Source: Thalassotalea euphylliae (GTDB taxonomy: Bacteria > Pseudomonadota > Gammaproteobacteria > Enterobacterales > Alteromonadaceae). From it: a stretch of 64,000 nucleotides of DNA. Every line of letters starts with the position of its first letter. Position 1 is the stretch's first letter. A program made the translations under genes and the position numbers. The stretch lies in the NCBI RefSeq assembly GCF_003390395.1, contig NZ_QUOV01000001.1, positions 1,612,001 through 1,676,000 on the forward strand. Reading direction: 5' to 3'. Below, piece by piece: positions 43,735-53,501 of the stretch. The notes beneath the pieces are model-generated. The model saw only the letters and a program-made list of their open reading frames with translations. It did no database searches and was not told the DNA's origin.

Positions 43735-44409
43735 GTGACTAGCCAGCTTCACCAACCTTCATTCTTTTATCGACACCGCTTTTGGTTATTGTTGTTAGCT
43801 GCTGCGACTTTGCGTCACTTGCCAATAGTCTCTCTGCCATTTAATTGGTTAGAAAGTTATTTTCACGAAGTCAGTCATGGTTTAGCGGCAATCATTGCAG
43901 GTGGAAAAATTATTCAAATAGAGCTTTTCCCCAACGGCGCTGGCTTATGTACTACGCAAGGTGGCAGCCGATTACTAACAGCATTTATGGGGTATAGCGG
44001 GGCGGCGATTTGGGGAGCGGCAATTTATTCCTTGTCGTCACTTAATCAGCGGATCACTCAATTAGTGACCGCCAGTATTTTAATACTTTTGGTATTGAGC
44101 TGTATTTTTTGGGTCAGAGATATACTAACGCTCATTATACTCGCTGTGTTAATTGCGCTTTTTGCGCTCAAAGTGAAGTTTTACCACCACCCTTGGTTAA
44201 TTGTCAGTGTGCAACTGGTTGGCCTAACAGTGCTGCTAAATGCCTTGTTAAGTCCATTGTATTTGATAGATGGCCGTCATCGCGGCGATGGTGCAACCTT
44301 AGCGGGCTTAACTGGCGTGCCAGAAATTTTATGGGTTGCAATCTGGCTAGCAATCGCTGTAGTTTTGTTATATCGACTGGCAAAACAATCCAATAAGAGA
44401 CTGAGTTGA
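43735..44409 (+). CDS. M50B-like membrane metallopeptidase
   Basis: 224-residue inner-membrane protein of the M50 (site-2-protease) type. Zinc ligands are in HEVSHGLAAIIAGG (HExxH near 42-46), followed by IELFPNGAGLC as in the M50B branch. About six hydrophobic helices follow, with a DGRHRGDGATLAGL segment near the end that may carry the third ligand. Start GTG at 43735. It ends in a four-base overlap with the hydrolase gene. Substrate unknown. Confidence 0.8.
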   Translation: MTSQLHQPSFFYRHRFWLLLLAAATLRHLPIVSLPFNWLESYFHEVSHGLAAIIAGGKIIQIELFPNGAGLCTTQGGSRLLTAFMGYSGAAIWGAAIYSLSSLNQRITQLVTASILILLVLSCIFWVRDILTLIILAVLIALFALKVKFYHHPWLIVSVQLVGLTVLLNALLSPLYLIDGRHRGDGATLAGLTGVPEILWVAIWLAIAVVLLYRLAKQSNKRLS

Positions 44410-45275
44410 GAATAACAACAGAAGAAACATGTTACGACATAAATGAAGTGTCACTGCATGGCTTAACCACAGGCGATGACGATCAGCCAATCACTTTATG
44501 TTTGCATGGCTGGCTTGATAACGCCGCCAGTTTTTTACCACTTATGCCATACTTACCAGACCGTAAGCTAATTGCCTTAGATTGGCCAGGGCATGGTTTT
44601 TCGTCTCACCGAAGCTTAGATGCTCACTACCATTTTATTGATTGGGTTTACGATTTAGTTCAGTTATTTGATGTAACGCAATGGCCGGCGGTCGATATTG
44701 TGGCTCATTCGATGGGCGGCATGGTAGCTACAGCGTTTGCTGCTGCCTTTCCTGAAAAAGTAAAATCGTTAACTTTGCTTGATTCAATAGGGCTTATTTC
44801 AGACAAGCCGGAAAATACCACAGAGCAATTGCGCAAAGGTTTAACTAGTCGCCTTAAAGGGTTGTCGAAGCAAAAAAACCAACATCCGTCGATAGAGTCA
44901 GCTGTGAAGGCAAGAGTTGCGGTGTCAGATATGGCGTATGAGCAAGCACAGTTAATTGTGAAACGCGGCTTAGTGCAGCAAGGTGGTAGCTATATTTGGC
45001 GTGCTGACAGTCGCTTAAGAAATGCCTCGCCATATCGGTTAACCGTAGAGCAAGCCAAACAACTTATTTCAGATGTGCAGTGTCCCGTTAATTTAGTTTA
45101 CGGTGACAATGGGTTGGAAATGGTGCATTTAGGCATCAAAGAATTCTCAGCACTATTCAGTGATTTAACCGTACATAAAGTCTCTGGTGGGCACCATGTG
45201 CACATGGAAGCGCCAGAGCAGGTTGCTGAAAAGATAACCGCATTTTGGCAGCAAATCGCGGCAAAAGTACCGTAA
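44406..45275 (+). CDS. Alpha/beta-fold hydrolase
   Basis: 289-residue esterase/lipase-like enzyme. Oxyanion region is LCLHGWLDNAASF, the nucleophile elbow VAHSMGGMVATAFA (Ser near 104), an acid in VNLVYGDNG and the catalytic His in GGHHVHMEAPEQV. It starts with TTG overlapping the previous stop (TTGA). It is 215 bp upstream of fadD; a hydrolase next to fadD is a common arrangement, suggesting acyl-ester release before CoA activation (inference). Confidence 0.88.
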   Translation: MRITTEETCYDINEVSLHGLTTGDDDQPITLCLHGWLDNAASFLPLMPYLPDRKLIALDWPGHGFSSHRSLDAHYHFIDWVYDLVQLFDVTQWPAVDIVAHSMGGMVATAFAAAFPEKVKSLTLLDSIGLISDKPENTTEQLRKGLTSRLKGLSKQKNQHPSIESAVKARVAVSDMAYEQAQLIVKRGLVQQGGSYIWRADSRLRNASPYRLTVEQAKQLISDVQCPVNLVYGDNGLEMVHLGIKEFSALFSDLTVHKVSGGHHVHMEAPEQVAEKITAFWQQIAAKVP

Positions 45276-45490
45276 AATTTACAAAATTCGCGAAAGTTGT
45301 CGCTAAGTTACTCCACAAAAAACTAGGATTTTTGGCCAAAGTGTGGAATCATCTCTAACTTTCGAGTAAAAGCTCAGGTAAAAGTAGACCGTAAATCTTT
45401 ACGCAAACCGCCTGACGAACGCATGCCAATTCATATTGGTATTACTATAAAAATTATAATTATCACGCGTGTCTAAATAGAATTGAGGAG

Positions 45491-47152
45491 ATGACTGTGG
45501 AAAAAATTTGGCTTGAAAAAAGTTACCCACCCGGTGTTCCACACGAAATAGACCCCGACAAATACTCATCAATTGTCGAAATGTTTGACAAGTACGTTGG
45601 CATTTACGCGCAGCGCACCGCCTTTATTAATATGGGCGCAGAAATCACTTACAGTGAATTAGCCGAACAGGCTAGTGCGTTTGCAGCATACCTGCAAAAG
45701 GAATTGGGCTTAGTTAAGGGCGACAAGTTTGCCATTATGGTACCGAACACCTTGCAATACCCTGTTGCTTTATTTGGTGCGCTAAAAGCAGGCTTAACGG
45801 TTGTTAATGTTAACCCGCTATACACGGCGCGTGAGCTTAAGCATCAGTTGAACGACTCTGGTACTAAAGCCATGTTGATCGTTGAAAATTTCGCTCATAC
45901 CTTGCAAGAAGTTATCTCAGATACGCCTGTTGAAAAAGTTATCTTAACTGGTTTAGGTGATCGCCTAGGTGGTTTAAAAGGCAAGTTAGTTAACTTTGCC
46001 GTGAAATACGTGAAGAAAATGGTGCCGAGTTACTCACTGGCAAACACCGTTAAATTCAACCACGTTATTGCCAAAGGCGAGAGCTTAACGTTAGACCCAG
46101 TTGAGATTACTGGTGAAGACTTAGCTTTCTTACAATACACTGGTGGCACCACGGGTGTATCAAAAGGGGCAATGTTAACGCACCGCAATATGGTGGCGAA
46201 CTTAGAGCAAGCAAAAGCCGCGATTCGTCCGGTATTAAAAGATGGCGAAGAGTTGGTGGTTACCGCACTGCCGCTTTACCATATTTTTGCACTAACAGCG
46301 AACTGCCTGACGTTTATGACATTAGGTGGTACTAACTTGTTGATTACTAACCCGCGCGATATGCCGAGCTTTGTTAAAGAGCTAGGTAAATACCCATTCA
46401 CGGCAATTACAGGTGTAAATACACTGTTTAATGGTTTAGTGAACACACCGGGCTTTGCGCAATTAGACTTCTCAAAACTGAAGTTATCGCTAGGTGGCGG
46501 TATGGCAGTGCAACGTCCAGTCGCAGAGCGTTGGGAAGATGTTACAAAAACGCGTTTACTTGAAGGTTATGGCCTAACAGAATGTTCACCTATGGTGACT
46601 ATTAGCCCGTATAACCAAACCGCATTTAATGGCTCAATTGGCTTACCTGCACCATCTACTCATATTAAAATTGTGCGTGAAGATGGCACAACGGCTGGTG
46701 TGAATGAGCCAGGCGAAATGTGTGTTAGTGGTCCACAAGTCATGAAAGGTTACTACAATCGCCAAGAAGCTACCGATGAAATATTAACTGACGGCTGGTT
46801 AGCGACAGGTGATATTGCTGAGATGGATGAGCACGGCTTCTTCAGAATTGTTGATCGTAAAAAAGACATGATTTTGGTTTCTGGCTTTAATGTCTTCCCT
46901 AACGAAATTGAAGAAGTGGCAATGATGCACGAAGGTGTTGTTGAAGCTGCAGCAGTTGGTGTGCCTCACGAAGTTAGTGGTGAAATCATTAAACTGTTTA
47001 TCGTTAAGAAAGACGATTCACTTACGCAAAAGAACATTATCGAACACTGTGCTAAGCACTTAACGAATTATAAAGTGCCTAAGTTGATTGAGTTTAGAGA
47101 CGACTTACCGAAAACCAACGTAGGCAAAATTTTACGTCGTGAACTAAGGTAG
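45491..47152 (+). CDS. fadD: Long-chain fatty-acid-CoA ligase
   Basis: Activates imported fatty acids to acyl-CoA at the inner membrane, coupling uptake to beta-oxidation. 553 residues. The ATP motif is [20 protein letters not shown], the second adenylation motif GYGLTECSP, the hinge [20 protein letters not shown] and the FACS signature DGWLATGDI. The C-terminal lysine is in [17 protein letters not shown] precedes the ATG. No clear FadR operator was found upstream. An IS element lies 58 bp beyond its stop. Confidence 0.96.
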   Translation: MTVEKIWLEKSYPPGVPHEIDPDKYSSIVEMFDKYVGIYAQRTAFINMGAEITYSELAEQASAFAAYLQKELGLVKGDKFAIMVPNTLQYPVALFGALKAGLTVVNVNPLYTARELKHQLNDSGTKAMLIVENFAHTLQEVISDTPVEKVILTGLGDRLGGLKGKLVNFAVKYVKKMVPSYSLANTVKFNHVIAKGESLTLDPVEITGEDLAFLQYTGGTTGVSKGAMLTHRNMVANLEQAKAAIRPVLKDGEELVVTALPLYHIFALTANCLTFMTLGGTNLLITNPRDMPSFVKELGKYPFTAITGVNTLFNGLVNTPGFAQLDFSKLKLSLGGGMAVQRPVAERWEDVTKTRLLEGYGLTECSPMVTISPYNQTAFNGSIGLPAPSTHIKIVREDGTTAGVNEPGEMCVSGPQVMKGYYNRQEATDEILTDGWLATGDIAEMDEHGFFRIVDRKKDMILVSGFNVFPNEIEEVAMMHEGVVEAAAVGVPHEVSGEIIKLFIVKKDDSLTQKNIIEHCAKHLTNYKVPKLIEFRDDLPKTNVGKILRRELR

Positions 47153-47281
47153 TAACCCTACAATTAGTTAACTTCGCAGCACTATTAATTAACTTCGTAT
47201 TATTAAAAAAGCCGACATATTGTCTAATGCCGATCAGTTAAGAAATTTAATCGATCGGTTGACCGATATTTAAAAGGCTTC

Positions 47282-47318
47282 AAAATCCGATATCAGTTTT
47301 CTGCTATCGGATTTTTTT
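47282..47318 (+). terminator. Terminator abutting the transposase start codon
   Basis: AATCCGATA/TATCGGATT stem (47284-47292 with 47305-47313) followed by T7 that ends at the base before the transposase ATG. It would block read-through from fadD into the transposase and leaves no room for a normal ribosome-binding site. Confidence 0.75.
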
Positions 47319-48647
47319 ATGCCCCTTGTCCAAGCTTTTGAAGATGTATCGTCGTTTTTAGATGACGTTAATACACTGGATAAACTCAAAGCGATACTTG
47401 ACCCAAATATTCTTGAACAAGCTTTCGAGTATGCCGGAGTTGCGACAGTAAGGCGAAGAAGGCTGCCATTGGAAGCGGTTATGTGGTCAGTGATAGGAAT
47501 GAGTCTATTTCGTCATGAAACGGTTTGGGATATTGCCAGTCGTCTTGATATTTCTCTCCCCGGCAAACATAAGCTAGTAGCGCCTAGTGCGCTTGTACAA
47601 GGGCGCCAACGCTTAGGTTACGAAGCGGTGCAACAAACATTTCAATTACTTGCTCATAGAGCATTTTCTACTCATGCCTTTGAGCATTGGTGTGGGTTAA
47701 ATTTGCTCGCGGTAGATGGTGTAGTTTTTCGCACACAAGACAATGAAGATAACCGTGTAGCGTTTGGGAGTGACCGTAATCAGCGCGGTGAAGGCAGTTA
47801 TCCTCAGATACGCATGTGTGGGCTCATGGAAGTGTCAAGCCACCTGTTATTGGATAGTGCATTTGATAGTCGCCATGTGGGCGAAATGACATTAGCAGAG
47901 CGACTTTTGCCAACAGTACCAGAAGAGTCTTTAACCCTATTCGATCGAGGTTATTATTCACTGGGGCTTTTGCATAACTGGCAACATCAAGGGCAAAATA
48001 CTCATTGGATGATCCCCGCGAGAAAAGACCTACAGTATCAAGTTGAACGCAGCTTGGGTGAATACGATAAGATAGTCACATTATCGACCAGCCCACAAGC
48101 AAGAAAGAAATTTAGGGGGCTGCCTGCACACCTCACTGCGAGGCTCACGTCATACCAAGTGAATGGAAAGTCTTATCGTGTACTAAGCTCATTAACCGAC
48201 CCGCTACGATTTCCATACGATGAACTCACCGAAGTCTATACGCAGCGCTGGGAAATCGAACTAGGATTTAGGGAGATGAAGCAGGGATTACATCAAGCCA
48301 AACATGTCCTACGTAGTAAAAAGCCTGACATGGTGCGTCAGGAGTTATGGGGACTTTTACTGGCTTATAACCTGATACGTATTGCGATGCTTGATGCCGC
48401 CAACGCAGATGAAATGATATCACCAACGAGGCTAAGTTTTAGTTTATGCATGCGACACGTGATTGCATTTCTCATGCTTACACCGATACGTAGCGCAAGC
48501 AAACTGCCAATTCACTATGAGGAATTACTCACCACCTTGAGGATGTTTACATTACCAGACAAATTACCCGATAGGCATTACCCAAGAGTCGTTAGAAAGA
48601 AACCGACGAAATATCCTTATAAACGAAAAATGCCAGTCAGCTCTTAA
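47319..48647 (+). CDS. IS4-family transposase
   Basis: 442-residue DDE transposase. The N-terminal IS4 domain spans about 1-100 (AFEDVSSFLDDVNTLDKLKA ... MWSVIGMSLFRHETVWDIAS). The first catalytic Asp is in LLAVDGVVFRT and the second in LTLFDRGYYSLGLL. The YREK signature is perfect in YTQRWEIELGFREMKQG, supplying the catalytic Glu. The reading frame is intact, so the element may be active. The ATG at 47319 directly follows a terminator, so expression is probably very low. The 3' end is followed by a 12-bp perfect hairpin (48629-48659) overlapping the right inverted repeat. Confidence 0.95.
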   Translation: MPLVQAFEDVSSFLDDVNTLDKLKAILDPNILEQAFEYAGVATVRRRRLPLEAVMWSVIGMSLFRHETVWDIASRLDISLPGKHKLVAPSALVQGRQRLGYEAVQQTFQLLAHRAFSTHAFEHWCGLNLLAVDGVVFRTQDNEDNRVAFGSDRNQRGEGSYPQIRMCGLMEVSSHLLLDSAFDSRHVGEMTLAERLLPTVPEESLTLFDRGYYSLGLLHNWQHQGQNTHWMIPARKDLQYQVERSLGEYDKIVTLSTSPQARKKFRGLPAHLTARLTSYQVNGKSYRVLSSLTDPLRFPYDELTEVYTQRWEIELGFREMKQGLHQAKHVLRSKKPDMVRQELWGLLLAYNLIRIAMLDAANADEMISPTRLSFSLCMRHVIAFLMLTPIRSASKLPIHYEELLTTLRMFTLPDKLPDRHYPRVVRKKPTKYPYKRKMPVSS

Positions 48648-48717
48648 CTGACTGGCATTAGACATATTGTCGGCTTTTTTGTGGCTGCTATTAAAGGCTC
48701 AGATAATAGTTATTCAT

Positions 48718-48762
48718 GCAAAAGTACTTAACGTAAAAGTAACTGGCGCAAAAGTGCTTAGC
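48718..48762. repeat. Three-copy 15-bp tandem repeat downstream of a gene end
   Basis: GCAAAAGTACTTAAC, GTAAAAGTAACTGGC, GCAAAAGTGCTTAGC. It lies 25 bp beyond the stop codon of the minus-strand dehydrogenase gene. Confidence 0.75.
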
Positions 48763-48787
48763 GCATCAACTCTCTTGCTTACAAATG

Positions 48788-49525
48788 CTATTGCGCTTTT
48801 AATACTTGGCCGTTAACTGCTGCGCTATCGTCTGACATTAGGTAAACGTATAGCGGCATAATGTCTTTCGGTGTTGCTAGCGTGTCTGGGTTTTCACCTG
48901 GGTAGGCTGTTGCACGCATCGCTGTGCGTGTGCCACCTGGGTTAATTGCGTTAGTGCGTAAATTCGTCCCTTCGAACTCGTCAGCAATTAACTCCATCAT
49001 ACCTTCTGTGGCGAATTTCGACATACTGTAAGTCGCCCAAAATGCTCGGCCTTTGCCACCAACGGTTGAGGTCGTAAACACTAACGAGGCTTTGTCAGCT
49101 TTTTGTAGCGCTGTAATTAGGGCTTGCGCCATCATCATTTGTGCTTTGACATTAATTTGCATGACATCGTCAAACGTTTGTTCGTGAATGTTCACAAATG
49201 GTGTTAACTCACCTAGCACTGAGGCATTAAGTAATGCACCATCGAGCTTACCAAATTGGTCAATAATGGTACTGGTCATGTCGATATAGTGTTGCTTTGT
49301 CGCACCTTTCATATCGAGTGGAACGATAGCTGGCTCAGGATTACCAGCAGCAACGATTTCATCGTAAACGTTTTCAAGCTTTTCAACCGTTCGGCCAAGT
49401 AAGATAACAGTCGCGCCGAGTTCGGCATAAGTTAATGCTGCTTGCTTACCAATACCGTCACCAGCACCAGTGATCAAAATTGTTTTATCTTTCAAACAGC
49501 TATTTTGAATTGTGTAGTCAAACAT
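48788..49525 (-). CDS. yciK: YciK-like short-chain dehydrogenase/reductase
   Basis: 245-residue NAD(P)-dependent oxidoreductase. The dinucleotide loop is ILITGAGDGIGKQAAL. The NNAG position is LLNASVLGE. The catalytic Ser-Tyr-Lys lies in TSTVGGKGRAFWATYSMSK, and NPGGTRTAMRATAYPGE follows. The GRAFWATYSMSKFATEGMM stretch and the acidic-loop ending are those of YciK, whose substrate is unknown. Monocistronic. Confidence 0.9.
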   Translation of the reverse strand: MFDYTIQNSCLKDKTILITGAGDGIGKQAALTYAELGATVILLGRTVEKLENVYDEIVAAGNPEPAIVPLDMKGATKQHYIDMTSTIIDQFGKLDGALLNASVLGELTPFVNIHEQTFDDVMQINVKAQMMMAQALITALQKADKASLVFTTSTVGGKGRAFWATYSMSKFATEGMMELIADEFEGTNLRTNAINPGGTRTAMRATAYPGENPDTLATPKDIMPLYVYLMSDDSAAVNGQVLKAQ

Positions 49526-49795
49526 CGAGTATTTATCACATTGATTTTAGTGCTGTAATTTTACGCTTCCTAAGCTGATATGACGAGTGAAAATTCCCAA
49601 GATTCAGCAGATTTATTGAAAAAGCGAGATAAAAACAAAAAAACGCTAGCGCTCTTGTGCAACTTTGTGTAGCTTAAAAATTGTCTAATATGTTGGCGGA
49701 AGTAGTGTAAAAGCTCTAATTTTTTTTGGAAAAAAGCTAACAAAGTCAAATGGATAAAAGCAAAAAATAAATAGACTAGACTCTGGGGAGATGCA

Positions 49796-52216
49796 ATGAA
49801 AAAGCTAGTACTAAGTATCGCTATCGCTGGTGCACTTGGATTAAGTGGCTGTGATGATGAAACCATTCGCGATGTAGAACAAGAGGTCGCAGAAAACGGC
49901 CCTGTAACCACACCAACAGCCCGTATAATTTTTGATCCGACAGCGGGCGATCTTTCAGTTCCAAACGATTTACTTTTCTTAGGTACCACTGATGGTACGT
50001 TAAACCCGCCGGTTAGCGATCCTACTGATTCTTCAGATCCGTTTTTTGCGCTTAGTGCGCTTGATGGTTGGTCTACCGTTCAACCATTTAGAATTGATGT
50101 TGATTTACCGCCAGGCGTCAGTTTAGATGCAAACAGTGTTGCTAACCCAGCATCTGTACGTATTTTTGAAACAGAATTTGGCGGCCCAACTGCATCATCA
50201 GCAGAGTGTGCGGCATTGCCACAAGGCGCTGCTTGTCAGGTGGTTGGTGAACTAACGTTTGGCGTTGATTTTATCTCGCAAATGTCTGGTGATGGCGTAG
50301 CTGTTGTACCATTAAAACCGCTCAAAGCTAAAACGGGTTACCTCATTGTTTTAACAAATTCACTACAAGACGATACTGGTAAAGCAGTTGCGGGTTCCTT
50401 TACTTATGAGCTTGTCCAGCAAGACTTAGCGACTAAGCCGCTAGCAACTGATTCTCAGTTAGCACTTCAAGGCGCAGTAAACAGTTTTGAGAATGCCGTA
50501 AGCGGTGCTGGTGTTGATAAATCTAGCATTATCTACACCGCGGCAATGACCACACAATCAACGGTTGATGCGGTTGCAACGGTTAAACAAGTGATGGCTG
50601 CGGGCTTACAACTAGGCAACGTGCCGACTATTGCTATTCAAGATACTTCAATTTCGGTATTTGACGCATTAACATCGCAAGGTGTAACGCTACCAGCTGA
50701 ATTGGCGCCGGTTTATCAAGCAGCTAACCTAATGCAAGGCTCAATTACTTTGCCATATTACTTAGGTACACCAAGTGCTGAAAATCCATTGGCACCAGTA
50801 AACGATTGGTGGAAAGCACAATGTGATTCAGGTGCTATGCTAGCGGGTCTTGCTGCACAAAACCCAGGTGCAATTCCGGCTGACGCTGTGAGTGAGGGTG
50901 ACGGCCTATGTTTAGCAATTTCTGCAGCGGCAGGTTTAGCAGCACCAGGTTTACGTGATTTACGTGGCGTATTAGATTTAGATACAGAGCGTAACATCAC
51001 AAAATTCAACCCAATGCCAGAAAAGCGCGCAGATATGACGCTTGATGTGCAAGTAACTACGCCAGACATGGCGGTGGCTAATGCGGTACGCGCAAGCTTA
51101 GGTTTACCAGCGTTAACACAACCAGAAGCGGGTTGGCCGGTTGCTATTTTACAGCACGGCATTACTTCTCGAAAAGAAGACATGCTAGCGATTACCGGTG
51201 CATTGGCAATTCAAGGTATTGCAACGGCCGCGATTGATCACCCAATTCACGGTAGCCGTGGTTTTGATTTAGATGGTGATGGTGTTGATGATTTGAATGC
51301 TTCAACGGTTTCAGCAACACACTACATGAACTTAGGCAACTTGCTAACAACGCGTGATAACTTACGTCAAAGTACTGTTGATACACTTGGTTTACGCTTA
51401 GGCCTTAACTTTGCTGGGGGTGTTGACGCAGCTGGTGCTGCAATCTCATTAGATGGCTCAAAAGTTTACTTCTTAGGCCACTCATTAGGTGCTATCTCTG
51501 GTATCAACACAGTTGCATTAGCAAACTTATCGTTAGATCCTGCAGTTGACCCGTTATTTAAAGTATCGGCAACTTCGTTTGCGATGCCAGGTGTTGGTGT
51601 TGCTAACTTATTGCTTGAATCAGCTGCATTTAGCGGTCTGATCAAGGCAAGCTTAACGCTAGCAACATCAGAAGAGTTCGCAGCATTTGTAGCAGCAACT
51701 TTCCCAGGTCAGCCAAGTGAAGCTGAGCTTGTACAAGCGTTCAATACCTTCTTTGCAGCGTTAACGCCAGCGCAACAAGCTGAATTAAATGGCGCGTTTG
51801 CACAATTTACCTTTGCAGCACAAACTGTAACAGATGCTGGCGACCCAGCTAACTACGCAGGTATGGTGGCGATGACACAAACGCCGACACACTTAATTGA
51901 AGTGGTTGGTAATGGCGCTGATAACTTATCAGATCAAGTTATTCCTAACACAGTGAGCTCAACACCGTTATCAGGTACAGAAGCTGCGATTGCACTACTT
52001 GGCCTACCAGGTGTTAGCGAAACAACGGAAGGTTCTGGTGCGGTTCGTTTCACTTACGGTCACCATGCGTCAATTCTTGACCCGTCAATTCGCCCAGAAG
52101 CAACTAACCCTGCACAAACAGCAGCAGCAACTGCTGAGATGCAAGGTCAAGTGGCTACCTTCTTTGCGACTATGGGACAGTTAGTTTCAATCACTAACAG
52201 TGATGTTGTGATGTAA
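49796..52216 (+). CDS. VolA/Pla-1-family lipase (lysophospholipase), lipoprotein
   Basis: 806-residue extracytoplasmic lipase. The signal peptide ends LGLSGC, giving a lipidated cysteine. The N-terminal part has the family opening (PTARIIFDPTAGDLSVPNDL). The alpha/beta hydrolase part has the nucleophile in FLGHSLGAISG (near 565) and a HGITSRKEDMLA oxyanion region, and a catalytic-His candidate in FTYGHHASILDP. VolA of Vibrio cholerae is a surface lysophospholipase that feeds fatty acids to FadL/FadD, so a place two genes from fadD makes sense. GGGAG precedes the ATG; a terminator follows. Confidence 0.9.
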   Translation: MKKLVLSIAIAGALGLSGCDDETIRDVEQEVAENGPVTTPTARIIFDPTAGDLSVPNDLLFLGTTDGTLNPPVSDPTDSSDPFFALSALDGWSTVQPFRIDVDLPPGVSLDANSVANPASVRIFETEFGGPTASSAECAALPQGAACQVVGELTFGVDFISQMSGDGVAVVPLKPLKAKTGYLIVLTNSLQDDTGKAVAGSFTYELVQQDLATKPLATDSQLALQGAVNSFENAVSGAGVDKSSIIYTAAMTTQSTVDAVATVKQVMAAGLQLGNVPTIAIQDTSISVFDALTSQGVTLPAELAPVYQAANLMQGSITLPYYLGTPSAENPLAPVNDWWKAQCDSGAMLAGLAAQNPGAIPADAVSEGDGLCLAISAAAGLAAPGLRDLRGVLDLDTERNITKFNPMPEKRADMTLDVQVTTPDMAVANAVRASLGLPALTQPEAGWPVAILQHGITSRKEDMLAITGALAIQGIATAAIDHPIHGSRGFDLDGDGVDDLNASTVSATHYMNLGNLLTTRDNLRQSTVDTLGLRLGLNFAGGVDAAGAAISLDGSKVYFLGHSLGAISGINTVALANLSLDPAVDPLFKVSATSFAMPGVGVANLLLESAAFSGLIKASLTLATSEEFAAFVAATFPGQPSEAELVQAFNTFFAALTPAQQAELNGAFAQFTFAAQTVTDAGDPANYAGMVAMTQTPTHLIEVVGNGADNLSDQVIPNTVSSTPLSGTEAAIALLGLPGVSETTEGSGAVRFTYGHHASILDPSIRPEATNPAQTAAATAEMQGQVATFFATMGQLVSITNSDVVM

Positions 52217-52237
52217 GCAACAAGATGAAATATTGCT

Positions 52238-52267
52238 AAAAGCTCCCAATTGGGAGCTTTTTTTTTG
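52238..52267 (+). terminator. Rho-independent terminator after the lipase gene
   Basis: AAAGCTCCC-AATT-GGGAGCTTT stem followed by T9, starting 22 bp after the stop codon. Confidence 0.9.
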
Positions 52268-52352
52268 CTAAAACATCCATATATAGTAGTAAAGTCATTA
52301 GTCAAAATCATACGGCCATGGCAGGCTGTTGCTAGAAAAATTGGAGATAGCA

Positions 52353-53399
52353 TTGGAATTTTTATACGAATACGGTTTGTTCTTGGCCAAAGTGGTCACT
52401 TTTGTGTTGGCGGTTGTGGTGATCGTCGCTGTCGGTGCCGGTGCTGCGATGAAGCAAAAAGGTCGCAAAGGTGAGCTGGAGATCGAAGATTTATCAGAGC
52501 ATTTTGAAGACGTTGAACTAGAAGTTACTCATGCACTTTTAACTAAAGACGAGTTAAAAGAAAAAGAGAAACAAGATAAAAAAGCTGAAAAAGAGAAGGC
52601 CAAAGCAGCGAAAGCGAACAAGGGTAGTGACGAAGCCGATAAAACTAAACCAAGAATGTTTGTATTAGACTTTAATGGCAGTATCGACGCAAAAGAAGTA
52701 TCGGGTTTACGTGAAGAAGTTTCAGCCGTGTTAGCCGTTGCTAAGCCTGAAGATGAAGTGTTTGTAAAATTGGAATCAGGTGGTGGCATGGTGCATGGCT
52801 ATGGTCTTGCATCATCACAGCTAGATCGTATTCGCCAACGTGATATTCCACTCACCATTTCAGTTGATAAAGTGGCTGCGAGTGGTGGTTACATGATGGC
52901 CTGCGTTGCCAATAAAATTATCGCCGCGCCATTTGCTATTTTAGGTTCGATTGGTGTGATCGCCCAAGTACCTAACTTTAATAAACTACTGAAAAAGAAT
53001 GATATCGACTTTGAACAGTTAACTGCTGGTGAATTTAAGCGCACGCTTACTATGTTTGGTGAGAATACAGACAAAGGTCGTGAGAAATTTGTTGAAGAGT
53101 TAGAAGAAACGCATCAGTTGTTTAAAGACTTTGTTAGTGAGCGTCGTCCGTTACTAGATATTTCGAAAGTAGCTACTGGTGAACATTGGTTTGGAACAAA
53201 AGCTAAAACATTGGGTTTAGTTGATGATATTCAAACCAGCGACGATTATTTATTTGCAGCAGCAAAAACTCATAAGATTGTCGGCCTAAAATATGCGACT
53301 AAAAAAGGCTTAGCGGAAAAACTATCAAAAGCTGCATCAATGTCAGCAGATAGCTTTATCTCGCGATTAATTCAGCGCAATCGTATCTTTCCAAGTTAA
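52353..53399 (+). CDS. sohB: Inner-membrane peptidase SohB (S49 family)
   Basis: 348 residues from TTG 52353, which has GGAG six bases upstream and begins like other SohB (EFLYEYGLFLAKVVTFVLAV). An in-frame TTG at 52329 is less likely. One N-terminal membrane helix is followed by a Lys/Glu-rich charged linker (KEKEKQDKKAEKEKAKAAKA). The S49 protease domain has catalytic Ser in DKVAASGGYMMA (ASGGY), the downstream Lys in EFKRTLTMFGE and LGSIGVIAQV. Acts in the periplasm on unknown substrates. Confidence 0.94.
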   Translation: MEFLYEYGLFLAKVVTFVLAVVVIVAVGAGAAMKQKGRKGELEIEDLSEHFEDVELEVTHALLTKDELKEKEKQDKKAEKEKAKAAKANKGSDEADKTKPRMFVLDFNGSIDAKEVSGLREEVSAVLAVAKPEDEVFVKLESGGGMVHGYGLASSQLDRIRQRDIPLTISVDKVAASGGYMMACVANKIIAAPFAILGSIGVIAQVPNFNKLLKKNDIDFEQLTAGEFKRTLTMFGENTDKGREKFVEELEETHQLFKDFVSERRPLLDISKVATGEHWFGTKAKTLGLVDDIQTSDDYLFAAAKTHKIVGLKYATKKGLAEKLSKAASMSADSFISRLIQRNRIFPS

Positions 53400-53501
53400 T
53401 CGAGCAGTCAAATTTATATTGATTAGCTTGAAAGGCGTTTAGTGCTGATGTACTAAGCGCCTTTTTTATGTTTTCAATTAGCAGTCCTAAATACAAATAA
53501 C

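Larger units (their letters stand above)
47211..48674 (+). mobile_element. IS4-family insertion sequence (1,464 bp, apparently intact)
   Basis: 33-bp terminal inverted repeats: left 47211-47243 (GCCGACATATTGTCTAATGC...) and right 48642-48674, identical at 28 of 33 positions. A single full-length transposase gene lies between them. Outside the ends are A6 on the left and T6 on the right; no longer target duplication could be recognised. It stands between fadD and the YciK-like gene. Confidence 0.9.

Noticed and set aside
45429..45446. CCAAT-TCAT-ATTGG near fadD considered as an end of the dispersed repeat
   Set aside because: Only a short local palindrome; no second end and no core sequence nearby.
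49570..49989. 139-residue minus-strand frame across the lipase start
   Set aside because: Antisense to the lipase signal peptide and its leader; no family features.
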